From Bacteroidota bacterium (GTDB taxonomy: Bacteria; Bacteroidota; Bacteroidia; Chitinophagales; Chitinophagaceae), in NCBI GenBank assembly GCA_026391455.1, contig JAPLEH010000032.1:1-53539 (forward strand): 53,539 bases of DNA, in the 5' to 3' direction. A program made the position numbers and the translations under genes. The notes under the pieces are model-generated. The model was not told the origin of the DNA, searched no databases, and saw nothing but the letters and a program-made list of their open reading frames with translations. Below, piece after piece: positions 16,143 to 23,936 of the stretch (positions are counted from its first letter, which is position 1; each line of letters starts with the position of its first letter).

Positions 16143-16532
16143 ATGAAAAAATTTAAACACGCCGATCTGGTTTTGCAGGTACTCGTATTGGTGCTGGGCT
16201 TTTTGGCTAACAGTATTGATTCAGAAGTTTTTCCCTTGGTCTATCTATATTTCGTAGTGGGCGGCTGGCAATTGATCAGCTTCCTCATTCACCTGTTCAT
16301 CAACGATAGCTGGAAAGCCACCCGTGAGCGCACCGCATACGCAAAGACATTGGTGTGGATGATCGGAGTAGGGCTTTTTTGTCTTTTGTTACTATTGGCC
16401 GAAATACCTGTGTTAATTCTTTACCTGTTTGCCTTACTTTTCGTATCACCGGTCTTAGCGATTTGGTATTTCAGTATCTGCCAAACAGAATGGCGCATCC
16501 TTAAACGGAAAGAACTGATCCATCTTAAATAA
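16143..16532 (+). CDS. Four-helix membrane protein, paralogue of the preceding one
   Basis: 129 residues, four predicted membrane helices (about 10-24, 30-50, 71-90, 92-115) and a cytosolic CQTEWRILKRKE tail. It shares length, topology and scattered residues (GGWQLISFLIHL against VWQILSLLVNVV; EWRI against EWQRI) with the gene at 15658. A terminator separates the two, so it has its own promoter. Function unknown. Confidence 0.65.
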   Translation: MKKFKHADLVLQVLVLVLGFLANSIDSEVFPLVYLYFVVGGWQLISFLIHLFINDSWKATRERTAYAKTLVWMIGVGLFCLLLLLAEIPVLILYLFALLFVSPVLAIWYFSICQTEWRILKRKELIHLK

Positions 16533-16582
16533 GGGAAACCGCTTTTCGGGAGCGGATTTTTCGCCGGCTTGTAATTGCCCTG

Positions 16583-16609
16583 TTGATTTGTATGAATGCT
16601 GTAGCTTTA
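16583..16609 (+). promoter_or_regulatory. Probable promoter of the CoA-binding protein gene
   Basis: TTG (16583-16585), 16 bases, then TAGCTTTA (16602-16609, one mismatch to TAnnTTTG). The ATG is four bases further at 16614. Confidence 0.4.
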
Positions 16610-16613
16610 TGGT

Positions 16614-16979
16614 ATGAAACAAAAGAAAACCCTGGTACTGGGTGCATCCGACAACCCTTCCCGTTATAGTTATCTCGCCGTTCAGCGTCTTCGTCAGCAC
16701 GGACATCCAGTAGTAGCCATTGGCAGAAAACACACATTGGTGGGCGATACTACAGTAGAAACAGAAAAAATTCCCTTTACGGATATCGATACGGTAACTG
16801 TTTATCTCAATCCGGTTCATCAGCAGGAATACTATGATTATATATTATCACTGAAACCCCGCCGGATCATTTTTAATCCGGGTGCGGAGAATGAGGAGTT
16901 GGAAACGCTGGCCCGTCAGCAGGGGATTGAGCCAATAGAAGCTTGCACACTTGTTTTGCTAAGTACAAACCAATATTAA
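16614..16979 (+). CDS. CoA-binding domain protein (YccU type)
   Basis: 121 residues forming a single Rossmann-like CoA-binding domain: KKTLVLGASDNPSRYSYLAV (nucleotide loop), GHPVVAIGRK, DTVTVYLNPVHQQEYYDYIL, IIFNPGAENEEL and the closing EACTLVLLS. The length agrees with stand-alone YccU-like proteins. These resemble the CoA-binding domain of succinyl-CoA synthetase but have no known catalytic role. Likely monocistronic. Confidence 0.88.
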   Translation: MKQKKTLVLGASDNPSRYSYLAVQRLRQHGHPVVAIGRKHTLVGDTTVETEKIPFTDIDTVTVYLNPVHQQEYYDYILSLKPRRIIFNPGAENEELETLARQQGIEPIEACTLVLLSTNQY

Positions 16980-17165
16980 CAGGTAGATTAACAATTATCT
17001 AATCGAAGATTTACGAATACCCATACGGTAGTAATCCTTTTTTTTACTTTTTTTTTGCCTAACTGTTTGGAAAGCGGATAAACTTTTCCAAATCTTGCAT
17101 TACCAATAGAACGAGACCCTAAACAGGTTTCAGGCCCAACATCCTAACGTTAAAAACCAGTACTA

Positions 17166-17642
17166 ATGAAACACTTTCGAACCGCCGTGTTGTGCATATA
17201 TATATGCATGACCTCATCCAGCGCTTTCGCGCAAACATCTGATGCTCCACCCATGCGTGAGCCGGATTACAACAAACCCAAATTATTTAACTCCTTACCC
17301 GAACAGATCCCCGTGGATATCGCTGTGTTCAACAACCTGCTTTCGAGTCCGGTAGGCAGCGCCATCGATCAGAATTTTGGCGCCGGCACTTCGTTTCGCT
17401 TTGCAGGTCAGGTTGTGTCTGCCGTATCCAAATACGAAAACCGCATCAACAGTGTGGTGATCCGTTCTACCAATTTCAATGGTGCAAGGTTCAGTTTTAC
17501 CCGCACACTGCTTGAAGATGGCAGCATTACCTACACCGGACGCCTGATCAGCAAAGAACATGGCGACGTGTATGAATTGCAAAAAATCAACAACAATTTT
17601 GTGTTAGTAAAAAGAAATTATTTTGACCTGGTGAACGAATAA
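17166..17642 (+). CDS. Secreted protein of unknown function, next to the T9SS protease
   Basis: 158 residues with a Sec signal peptide ending SSAFAQ|TSDA. The mature protein has a Pro-rich start and a beta-rich body (RFAGQVVSAVSKYENRINSVVIRS, RFSFTRTLLEDGSITYTGRLIS). The phrase 'vvirStnf.GA.F.ftr' also occurs in proteins adjacent to secreted proteases in this phylum, to my recollection, but I cannot name the family. It lies 75 bases before the metalloprotease gene in the same direction, suggesting a shared transcript and possibly an inhibitory or chaperone-like role (inference). Confidence 0.65.
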   Translation: MKHFRTAVLCIYICMTSSSAFAQTSDAPPMREPDYNKPKLFNSLPEQIPVDIAVFNNLLSSPVGSAIDQNFGAGTSFRFAGQVVSAVSKYENRINSVVIRSTNFNGARFSFTRTLLEDGSITYTGRLISKEHGDVYELQKINNNFVLVKRNYFDLVNE

Positions 17643-17717
17643 TTATTCGTCGCTGTCCCGTTTTCTATCCGTATCCCCCAATCCTGTCAGTACCTATTGA
17701 AATTTAAAATCCTTGTT

Positions 17718-19355
17718 ATGAAAAACCCTTTGAAATCACTCCTGGCCCTTGCCATGTGTATTACCAGTACACAATACAGTATAGGCCAGATACCTGTTTT
17801 AAACAGTAACCCTTCAGCCGCCCCTGTCATTTATCTCGACTTTGATGGCCAATACCTCGATGGTACCGCCTGGAACTATAATGGTCCCATGACATGTGCG
17901 CCTGCTGATGTAACCAACGAACAGATCAACCTGATCTTTAACCGGGTGGCAGAAGACTACCGTCCGTTTACTGTGAATATTACCACTGAACTTGCTAAAT
18001 TCCTGGCCGCGCCGCTCAACAGGCGTATGCGGGTGATCCTTACCACCACCTGGGAATGGTATTCTGCTGTAGGTGGCACATCCCTTCCAGGCACATTCAA
18101 CGATGGAGATGATACCCCCTGTTTCGTTTTCACTTCGCTGTTTTCCGGCGGCTTAGCCAATCTTACTGGTCGCCCTAAAAATATTGCCGAAGCGGTTTCA
18201 CACGAAGTGGGCCATACACTTGGCCTTTACCACCAGGCAGCCTATGATGCCAATTGCGTAAAGATCACCGATTATAATGGCGGAGCCGGTGGCGGCGAAA
18301 TCGGCTGGGCACCAATTATGGGAGTAGGCTATTATCAGAACCTTACTGTATGGCACAATGGACCAAATCCTTATGGCTGTACCAACTACCAGAGTGATAT
18401 GGAACTCATCACCACTACGGATCCTTTTGCCACCAATGGCATCAGCTTCCGCACCGATGACCATTCCAACGCATACGCGAGTGCAACATCCCTTACATTC
18501 ACAAACGGTTTGTTTACCACCAGCGGCGTGGTAGAACGCAATACCGATATGGATGTATTCCGGTTTACGATGGCCACCACCGGACGTTTTCTCCTCAATG
18601 GTAATCCGTATAATGTGGGCCTGTACAATGCAGGTTCCAATCTGGATATGCAGGTCACCATTTATAATGCAGATCAGTCTGTATCCCGGGTATACAATCC
18701 CGGAACACTGCTCAGCTCCGTGATCGATACTACCCTTACAGCCGGCACTTACTACCTGAAAGTGGAAGGACGCGGTAATGCCTACGCCCCCAACTATGCG
18801 AGCCTGGGTTCGTATGTATTACAGGGCCAAAACAATTTTGGTAACCCGCTTCCGCTTCGTGTACTGAAATTGAACGGGCTGGTAAATGGAGATAAACATC
18901 AGTTCAACTGGGTCATTGATGCAGATGAGCAGGTAACCCGCACCATCCTGGAGATATCCACCGATGGTATCAATTTCCGTCCGGTAACCGAACCCGGCAA
19001 CAGTGACCGTGCCTTTATTTACCGCCCCAATGTGAGCAGTAATGCACAGTACCGGCTGAATGTAACATTCGATAACGGCAAGCAGTATTATTCCAATATT
19101 ATTACGCTGCGCAAAACCGGAAACACACAAAGACCCCAGTTGGTAAGCAATCTGGTAGAGAATGGTGTGGTAGGCGTAACCAGCCCCGGCAACTTCGGCT
19201 ATATGATCTACGACCTGAATGGCAAAACCATCCGCAAAGGCCAGTTGACCAACGGATACAACACCATCAATACCGCAGGTGTAACCGGAGGTATGTATAT
19301 GATCCGCTATACAGGCAGCACCGAACAATGGACCGACAAACTCATTCTTCAATAG
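17718..19355 (+). CDS. Secreted metzincin-like metalloprotease with PPC-like domain and T9SS C-terminal domain
   Basis: 545 residues; the ATG at 17718 was chosen over an upstream TTG because it opens a clean signal peptide (MKNPLKSLLALAMCI...). The catalytic domain carries H162-E-V-G-H166-T-L-G-L-Y-H172, the metzincin HExxHxxGxxH zinc motif, with a Met-turn candidate in APIMGVGYY. Residues about 255-375 resemble a bacterial pre-peptidase C-terminal beta-sandwich (TDMDVFRFTM...GTYYLKVEGRG). The last ~75 residues (GYMIYDLNGKTIRKGQL...GMYMIRYTG) have the type A T9SS sorting-domain pattern. It is therefore predicted to cross the outer membrane via T9SS and act at the surface or outside. A terminator follows. 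Confidence 0.9.
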   Translation: MKNPLKSLLALAMCITSTQYSIGQIPVLNSNPSAAPVIYLDFDGQYLDGTAWNYNGPMTCAPADVTNEQINLIFNRVAEDYRPFTVNITTELAKFLAAPLNRRMRVILTTTWEWYSAVGGTSLPGTFNDGDDTPCFVFTSLFSGGLANLTGRPKNIAEAVSHEVGHTLGLYHQAAYDANCVKITDYNGGAGGGEIGWAPIMGVGYYQNLTVWHNGPNPYGCTNYQSDMELITTTDPFATNGISFRTDDHSNAYASATSLTFTNGLFTTSGVVERNTDMDVFRFTMATTGRFLLNGNPYNVGLYNAGSNLDMQVTIYNADQSVSRVYNPGTLLSSVIDTTLTAGTYYLKVEGRGNAYAPNYASLGSYVLQGQNNFGNPLPLRVLKLNGLVNGDKHQFNWVIDADEQVTRTILEISTDGINFRPVTEPGNSDRAFIYRPNVSSNAQYRLNVTFDNGKQYYSNIITLRKTGNTQRPQLVSNLVENGVVGVTSPGNFGYMIYDLNGKTIRKGQLTNGYNTINTAGVTGGMYMIRYTGSTEQWTDKLILQ

Positions 19356-19416
19356 TTTCCCGTTCCGGACGCCACTAAGCGTTAACGGAACAATAATCCG
19401 TACCCCTTTGCAGTAT

Positions 19417-19453
19417 AGAGGTTTTCCTGTAACTTAGGAAAACCTCTTTTTTT
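19417..19453 (+). terminator. Strong intrinsic terminator abutting the ykuK-like start codon
   Basis: AGAGGTTTTCCT-gtaactt-AGGAAAACCTCT, a perfect 12-bp stem, followed by six further T that end immediately before the ATG at 19454. It terminates the protease transcript, but its position within the leader of the next gene is unusual. Confidence 0.9.
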
Positions 19454-19927
19454 ATGATATGGAGAAAATTTAATGGCGACCCGATTGAACAACCGATTCT
19501 GGATGCTGTTGAAGAAGCCATCAAAAGAGAAACCAAAAAAGGTTTCCGGCTTAAAGTCTGCATCGGCACCGACTCCCAGGTAAAAGGACAGGAAACAGAA
19601 TTTGCCACCGTAATCGTTTTTCTGCGTGAAGGACACGGAGGCTTTATGTTCATTCACAATGAAAAAACCCGCCACCAGTTTTCGATCAAAGAACGAATGC
19701 TGATGGAAGTGGCAAAAAGCATTGAGATTGCGTATGAACTCTGTAACCTGTTTACTGTTTATAACGTGGAGATGGAAGTGCATGCGGACATCAACACCAA
19801 TCCCAACTTCAAGAGCAATGATGCACTGAAAGAAGCCATGGGATATATTCTGGGTATGGGCTTTGCCTTCAAGGCCAAACCGGAAGCATTTGCCAGCAGC
19901 AGTTGTGCCAATAAAGTAGTGAACTGA
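19454..19927 (+). CDS. YkuK-family ribonuclease H-like protein
   Basis: 157 residues. The opening MIWRKFNGDPIEQPILDAVEEAI and the KVCIGTDSQVKG strand with the acidic Asp correspond to the YkuK/DUF458 RNase H-like family. A second acidic segment is VEMEVHADINTNPNFKSN, followed by EAMGYILGMGF near the end. Length is normal. No nuclease activity has been established for the family to my knowledge. The start codon sits directly on the T-run of the preceding terminator, so translation from a conventional leader is doubtful unless transcription starts within the hairpin region. Confidence 0.85.
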   Translation: MIWRKFNGDPIEQPILDAVEEAIKRETKKGFRLKVCIGTDSQVKGQETEFATVIVFLREGHGGFMFIHNEKTRHQFSIKERMLMEVAKSIEIAYELCNLFTVYNVEMEVHADINTNPNFKSNDALKEAMGYILGMGFAFKAKPEAFASSSCANKVVN

Positions 19928-19951
19928 TCTTCTCTTCTGCGTAGTGCAGTT

Positions 19952-19971
19952 TACGGGGTAAATGCCCCGTA
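19952..19971. terminator. Hairpin between convergent genes
   Basis: TACGGGG-taaatg-CCCCGTA, a perfect 7-bp stem in the short gap between two converging genes. No T-run on either side, so termination activity is only inferred from position. Confidence 0.4.
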
Positions 19972-19991
19972 CGGGAATCCTTCCCCCTATC

Positions 19992-20318
19992 CTATCCTTT
20001 CTTCTTTCGCATGAATCCCAGGATCAATACGATCAACATCATTACACCGATACCAATACGGATATAAGCCTGGTTCTTTTTCTTCCGGTTATTTTCTTCC
20101 TGTAAACGGATTATAGTATCCATGCCAGTAATCACCTGCTGACGGATGGCGGCCGTATCAGACAATGGAAGCGGAGTTGTAATTGAAGATGTATCAGGAG
20201 GCGCTACTGTGTCGGCTGCGGGCACCATGATCTTCTCGTTGCTCTGTGCAGGTACCGGAAGAGGTGCGCAGCACAAAAACTGGATCAGCAGCAGTGATGA
20301 CACAACTTTGCGAATCAT
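19992..20318 (-). CDS. Small exported membrane-anchored protein
   Basis: 108 residues: a signal-peptide-like N-terminus ending near CAPLPVPAQS, a Pro/Thr/Ser/Asp-rich middle (about 30-60), a short charged helix (VITGMDTIIRLQEENNRKKKN) and a C-terminal membrane helix (IGIGVMMLIVLILGF) followed by MRKKKG. The Cys at the signal end could alternatively be a lipobox. Function unknown. It is the last of three minus-strand genes after engB. Confidence 0.6.
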   Translation of the reverse strand: MIRKVVSSLLLIQFLCCAPLPVPAQSNEKIMVPAADTVAPPDTSSITTPLPLSDTAAIRQQVITGMDTIIRLQEENNRKKKNQAYIRIGIGVMMLIVLILGFMRKKKG

Positions 20319-20352
20319 AGAAAAAATTTATCGGGGATCCGAAGGGGGTAAA

Positions 20353-20565
20353 TTATTTCACCGCAGCCGTCGGAACTTTGAAATCAGTCTGAGCTGGTTG
20401 GGTAGCCTCCGATTGCAGGGCAAGGTTTCTGGAGACCGAGCTTACGCTGGCACCACTATATTTCTGTTCCATTTTCTTACTGTCTTCCTGGGCCAGTGAA
20501 AAGGTGATAAGTACCATGACAAAAAGTATTACCACAATATTTCTTTCGGATAAGAGTGATCTCAT
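20353..20565 (-). CDS. Small secreted protein
   Basis: 70 residues; the ATG at 20565 was chosen because it starts a signal peptide (MRSLLSERNIVVILFVMVLITFSLAQ|ED). The mature 45 residues are polar (SKKMEQKYSGASVSSVSRN) with no recognisable domain. It lies 34 bases before the next minus-strand small exported protein gene, suggesting cotranscription. Confidence 0.55.
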   Translation of the reverse strand: MRSLLSERNIVVILFVMVLITFSLAQEDSKKMEQKYSGASVSSVSRNLALQSEATQPAQTDFKVPTAAVK

Positions 20566-20638
20566 AAGTGGTTCGTAATTAGGTGCAAAGTAAATATTAT
20601 TTATCAAAAAAATAATACCCCATTTTAGGTATTTTTAC

Positions 20639-21280
20639 TTAATTCATTGAAAAACTGCCATTTAACTCCCCGATATAATCCAGAATTTCTTTTTTCCCAT
20701 CTTTCTCCAGGGCTGAAGTGAGAAAATATTTTGGCACCGCCTCCCAGGTCTTCAGCATGGCCTGTAAAAACTCATCCACATGACGTTTTACTGCCCCCGG
20801 CTTGCTTTTGTCCGTTTTGGTAAAGACCAGTACAAAAGGTACGGCCCATTCGCCCAATTGGTTCACAAATTCCAGGTCGATGGCCTGTGGACTATGCCGG
20901 CTGTCGATCAGAACAAAGAGGCAAACCAGGTTTTCCCGCTTCCGGATATAGGACTCGATCATATTCTTCCAGTTATTGCGGGATTTTTGTGATACGGTTG
21001 AGGCATAGCCGTATCCGGGAAGGTCTGCAATGTTCCATTTGAGGGGTTTATTGCGCTTTTCTTTTCCGGTTGAAGAAATGACCTCAAAATGATTGATAAG
21101 CTTGGTCTTTCCGGGGGTGGCCGATGTTTTGGCCAGGTTCGTTTGCCCGGTGATCAGGTTTATCAGCGATGATTTTCCCACATTGCTCCTGCCAATAAAC
21201 GCATACTCCGCCTTATCGGCGGGTGGGCATTGCTTGTAGGTGGCGCTGCTGATGATATAACTGGCCGAAATAATATCCAT
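20639..21280 (-). CDS. engB: Ribosome biogenesis GTP-binding protein EngB/YsxC
   Basis: 213 residues from the ATG at 21280 (MDIISASYIIS); starts at 21286 and 21313 are also in frame but add non-conserved residues. G1 is GRSNVGKSS (about residues 30-38), G2 is near TSATPGKT, G3 is DLPGYGYA, G4 is TKTDK and the TSALEKDG segment is G5. It is a TRAFAC GTPase needed for large ribosomal subunit maturation. It is transcribed away from ubiE, with a 220-base divergent intergenic region. Confidence 0.95.
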   Translation of the reverse strand: MDIISASYIISSATYKQCPPADKAEYAFIGRSNVGKSSLINLITGQTNLAKTSATPGKTKLINHFEVISSTGKEKRNKPLKWNIADLPGYGYASTVSQKSRNNWKNMIESYIRKRENLVCLFVLIDSRHSPQAIDLEFVNQLGEWAVPFVLVFTKTDKSKPGAVKRHVDEFLQAMLKTWEAVPKYFLTSALEKDGKKEILDYIGELNGSFSMN

Positions 21281-21485
21281 TATCATGCAATTTAGTGGGA
21301 TTGTGCTGCGCATGGATTATTTATTCGTTGCGATTGATTAACCGGTATTATTTTGGGGAAAACTATTTTAAAATTTCCAAACTATCCAGTTGCATTGAGT
21401 GTACGGCAAGGTAAAAGAAGGGAATGGCCCTTTTTACCAGATTTGTTAAGTTTTATCTTTTCATTATTATCTATCACCCAGTTCA

Positions 21486-21493
21486 TAACTTTG
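21486..21493 (+). promoter_or_regulatory. -7 element of the ubiE/menG promoter
   Basis: TAACTTTG matches TAnnTTTG exactly and ends seven bases before the ATG at 21501. No TTG lies at the usual distance upstream. Confidence 0.45.
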
Positions 21494-21500
21494 CAGCCGC

Positions 21501-22256
21501 ATGTCAAATCCATTACCGCACGATACTATTATCCCCTTTAAAGAATCCGCCAAAGGCAAAAAAGAGCAGGTGGCGGAGATGTTTGATAACATAGCGGGAA
21601 AATATGATGTGTTAAACCGTTTTTTATCTGCCCGCACCGATATTGGCTGGCGCAAAAAAGCCATCCGGCGCTTTAAAAAAGACAACCCTCAACACATCCT
21701 GGACGTGGCCACCGGTACTGCCGATATGGCCATTATGGCCTGCCATATTTTGAACCCGGCACAGATAACAGGTATAGATATTTCGGAAGGTATGCTGGAA
21801 TTAGGACGAAAAAAGGTTGAAAAAGAGGGACTTGCTAGTAAGATCCACTTACATACCGGAGATTCAGAAACAATAAAATTTGCAGAAAATACGTTTGATG
21901 CCGTGATGGTGGCATTTGGAGTACGGAACTTTGAAAACCTGGAGAAGGGGCTGTCAGAAATGCTGCGGGTGCTGAAGCCCGGCGGACAACTGATAGTGCT
22001 GGAATTTTCGAAACCCAGGGGCAGGGCTGTTAAAGGATTTTACAACCTGTATATGAAACTCGTGGCACCCCAGGTGGCCCGCTGGTTCAAGCAAAATAAG
22101 GAAGCCTATCAATATTTGAATGAATCGGCTAACGCGTTTCCGGATCGCCAATTATTTACTGACATTTTAAAAAAAGTGGGCTACACTGAAACGGATTGTA
22201 CCCCCCTCAGCTTTGGAATATGTTGCATTTACTCCGGAAGAAAGCCCGCTGTATAA
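21501..22256 (+). CDS. ubiE: Demethylmenaquinone methyltransferase
   Basis: 251 residues. A SAM-dependent class I methyltransferase: FDNIAGKYDVLNRFLSARTDIGWR is the UbiE/MenG signature, ILDVATGTADMAI is motif I, ITGIDISEGML is the acidic strand, and FGVRNFENLEKGLSEMLRVLKPGG is the other family signature. It carries out the last C-methylation of menaquinone synthesis; menaquinone is the expected quinone in this phylum, so the name menG also applies. The 3' end overlaps the porT-like gene by 37 bases. Confidence 0.95.
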   Translation: MSNPLPHDTIIPFKESAKGKKEQVAEMFDNIAGKYDVLNRFLSARTDIGWRKKAIRRFKKDNPQHILDVATGTADMAIMACHILNPAQITGIDISEGMLELGRKKVEKEGLASKIHLHTGDSETIKFAENTFDAVMVAFGVRNFENLEKGLSEMLRVLKPGGQLIVLEFSKPRGRAVKGFYNLYMKLVAPQVARWFKQNKEAYQYLNESANAFPDRQLFTDILKKVGYTETDCTPLSFGICCIYSGRKPAV

Positions 22257-22972
22257 TTTCACTCCGTGCATTTGTGATCGGATGTGCAGCCCTGTTGGTG
22301 GCAAATAATGCCCATACACAGTTTGGCAAGCGCGAATTATATATGTCGGATCATGATGCCAAGCCTTATTACTTTGGTATTACCCTGGGCGCCAGTTCCG
22401 CCCGGTTTCAAACAGAATTTCATCCCCGCTTTTTGCAATATGACAGTGTGCTGGTGGCTGAGCCGGTCAATTCCGGCGGGCTTGCTCTTGGACTTCAGGC
22501 CACGGCCCGTTTGTCTGACCGATTCCTGCTCCGATTCAATCCGCAACTAATGTTCATGGAGCGGAATATTTTTTACCGGCTTAAATACCCGGACTTCGAT
22601 GGCAAGTCCGAAATCACCAAAAAAGTAGAATCCATCATCATCTCCTTCCCTGTTCAGTTGAAATTCCAAAGCGACCGGATCGGCAATTTCAGGGTTTATA
22701 CCCTCGCCGGCTTTAAGGCCGATATCGATATGGCCAGTAATGCCCGTGCTAAAAAAGCAGAAGAACTCGTGAAGATCGCGAAATATGATTTCGGCCCTGA
22801 GTTTGGAATCGGGTTCAACTTTTATTTTCCCAGCTTTATCTTCTCCCCGGAGATCAAGATCAGCAATGGCATCAAAAACCTGCATGCCCGCGATGAAAAC
22901 CTGAAATTCTCCAATGTGTTTGACAAAATTCAATCGAGGATGATCATTTTTTCGATACACCTGGAAGGGTAA
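22220..22972 (+). CDS. porT: PorT-family outer-membrane protein (T9SS-associated)
   Basis: 250 residues; the ATG at 22220 gives a basic start and a hydrophobic signal (LRAFVIGCAALLVANNAHTQ). The mature protein is an amphipathic beta barrel ending in a strand (MIIFSIHLEG). The opening FGKRELYMSDHDAKPYYFGITLG and SIIISFPVQLKF are typical of PorT/SprT-like proteins required for type IX secretion or gliding. The ubiE-porT pairing with gene overlap is common in Bacteroidota. It fits the T9SS-dependent protease encoded 3 kb upstream. Confidence 0.85.
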   Translation: MLHLLRKKARCIISLRAFVIGCAALLVANNAHTQFGKRELYMSDHDAKPYYFGITLGASSARFQTEFHPRFLQYDSVLVAEPVNSGGLALGLQATARLSDRFLLRFNPQLMFMERNIFYRLKYPDFDGKSEITKKVESIIISFPVQLKFQSDRIGNFRVYTLAGFKADIDMASNARAKKAEELVKIAKYDFGPEFGIGFNFYFPSFIFSPEIKISNGIKNLHARDENLKFSNVFDKIQSRMIIFSIHLEG

Positions 22973-22975
22973 TGT

Positions 22976-23022
22976 GCTAATTAGCTAATTTGCTAATTAG
23001 ATGATGTGATAATGTGATAATG
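22976..23022. repeat. AT-rich short repeats after porT
   Basis: CTAATTAG occurs twice (each a palindrome) separated by eight bases, then GATGATGTGATAATGTGATAATG with a 9-base period. Nothing else is recognised in the 22973-23214 gap. Confidence 0.5.
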
Positions 23023-23214
23023 AATACAGGTTTTAGGTAGTAGCAGGGCAGCTCATCGGGTGAAAACATCTTTATCCTATTTTTACAGAGCAGTTATTGA
23101 TTATGGTGTGGCATCACCTGAGCTGTAATTCCGTTTCTTCTCCACACTTGGGTTTGATGTGATTGCTGCCATCCCACATCCCTAACAATAAAGGCACATT
23201 TAATACTAACTAAC

Positions 23215-23886
23215 ATGGCCTTTAAAATTTTATTTTGTCTGGGTATGCTTACCCTCACTTGTACAGCTACTGTCAGCGCACAAGTAAATGATAGTCTGCG
23301 GATCGACTCCATTCCACATACACTGGTATGGAAAAATAAGCCCGCAAAATTTTCCCTGAAGAAAGGCGGCTTCATTATTACGGCAGGTCCCAAAACAGAT
23401 ATGTTCCGCGACCCGAACGTAACTTATAATACTGACAATGCACCCAAACTCTTATTCGAAGCAGATGATGATTTTGTACTTACAGCAGGTATACAGCATT
23501 CCTTTCAGCATAAATGGGACGGCGGTGCCATTGTATTGATCGAAGACAGCCTGAACTGGATCAAGTTTTGTTTTGAAAAGGATTACACCGGTGCCAGACG
23601 GGTGGTTAGTGTGGTTACCAAAGACATTTCAGACGACTGTAATTCTGCGGCTATACTCACCAATAAAGTGTTTTACAAACTGGCAAAAGCAGACAACGTG
23701 ATCACCTTGTATTATTCCACGGATAATAAAAAATGGCTGCTGGTAAGACACCTCCAGTTCAACAACAAAAAAAAGATCAAAGTCGGGTTTCTGGCCCAAT
23801 CGCCCACCGGTGAAAAATGTGAAGTAATATTTTCAGATATACGGTATGTGCAAAAAAGGATCAAAGACCCCTATGCAGGGGAATAG
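23215..23886 (+). CDS. Secreted DUF1349-type protein
   Basis: 223 residues with a signal peptide ending TVSAQ|VND. The mature part matches the DUF1349 concanavalin-A-like jelly roll: FSLKKGGFIITAGPKTDMFRDP, a central KWDGGAIVLIEDSLNWIKFCFEKD, then FYKLAKADNVITLYYSTDNKKW and KVGFLAQSPTG. Members are often carbohydrate-related in sequence databases, but none of the contacts here proves a substrate. Likely periplasmic or extracellular. Confidence 0.8.
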   Translation: MAFKILFCLGMLTLTCTATVSAQVNDSLRIDSIPHTLVWKNKPAKFSLKKGGFIITAGPKTDMFRDPNVTYNTDNAPKLLFEADDDFVLTAGIQHSFQHKWDGGAIVLIEDSLNWIKFCFEKDYTGARRVVSVVTKDISDDCNSAAILTNKVFYKLAKADNVITLYYSTDNKKWLLVRHLQFNNKKKIKVGFLAQSPTGEKCEVIFSDIRYVQKRIKDPYAGE

Positions 23887-23936
23887 CGCCAGAAACTATT
23901 TCTTACAGATAATAGCCATGTTTAATTAACCTTCAA

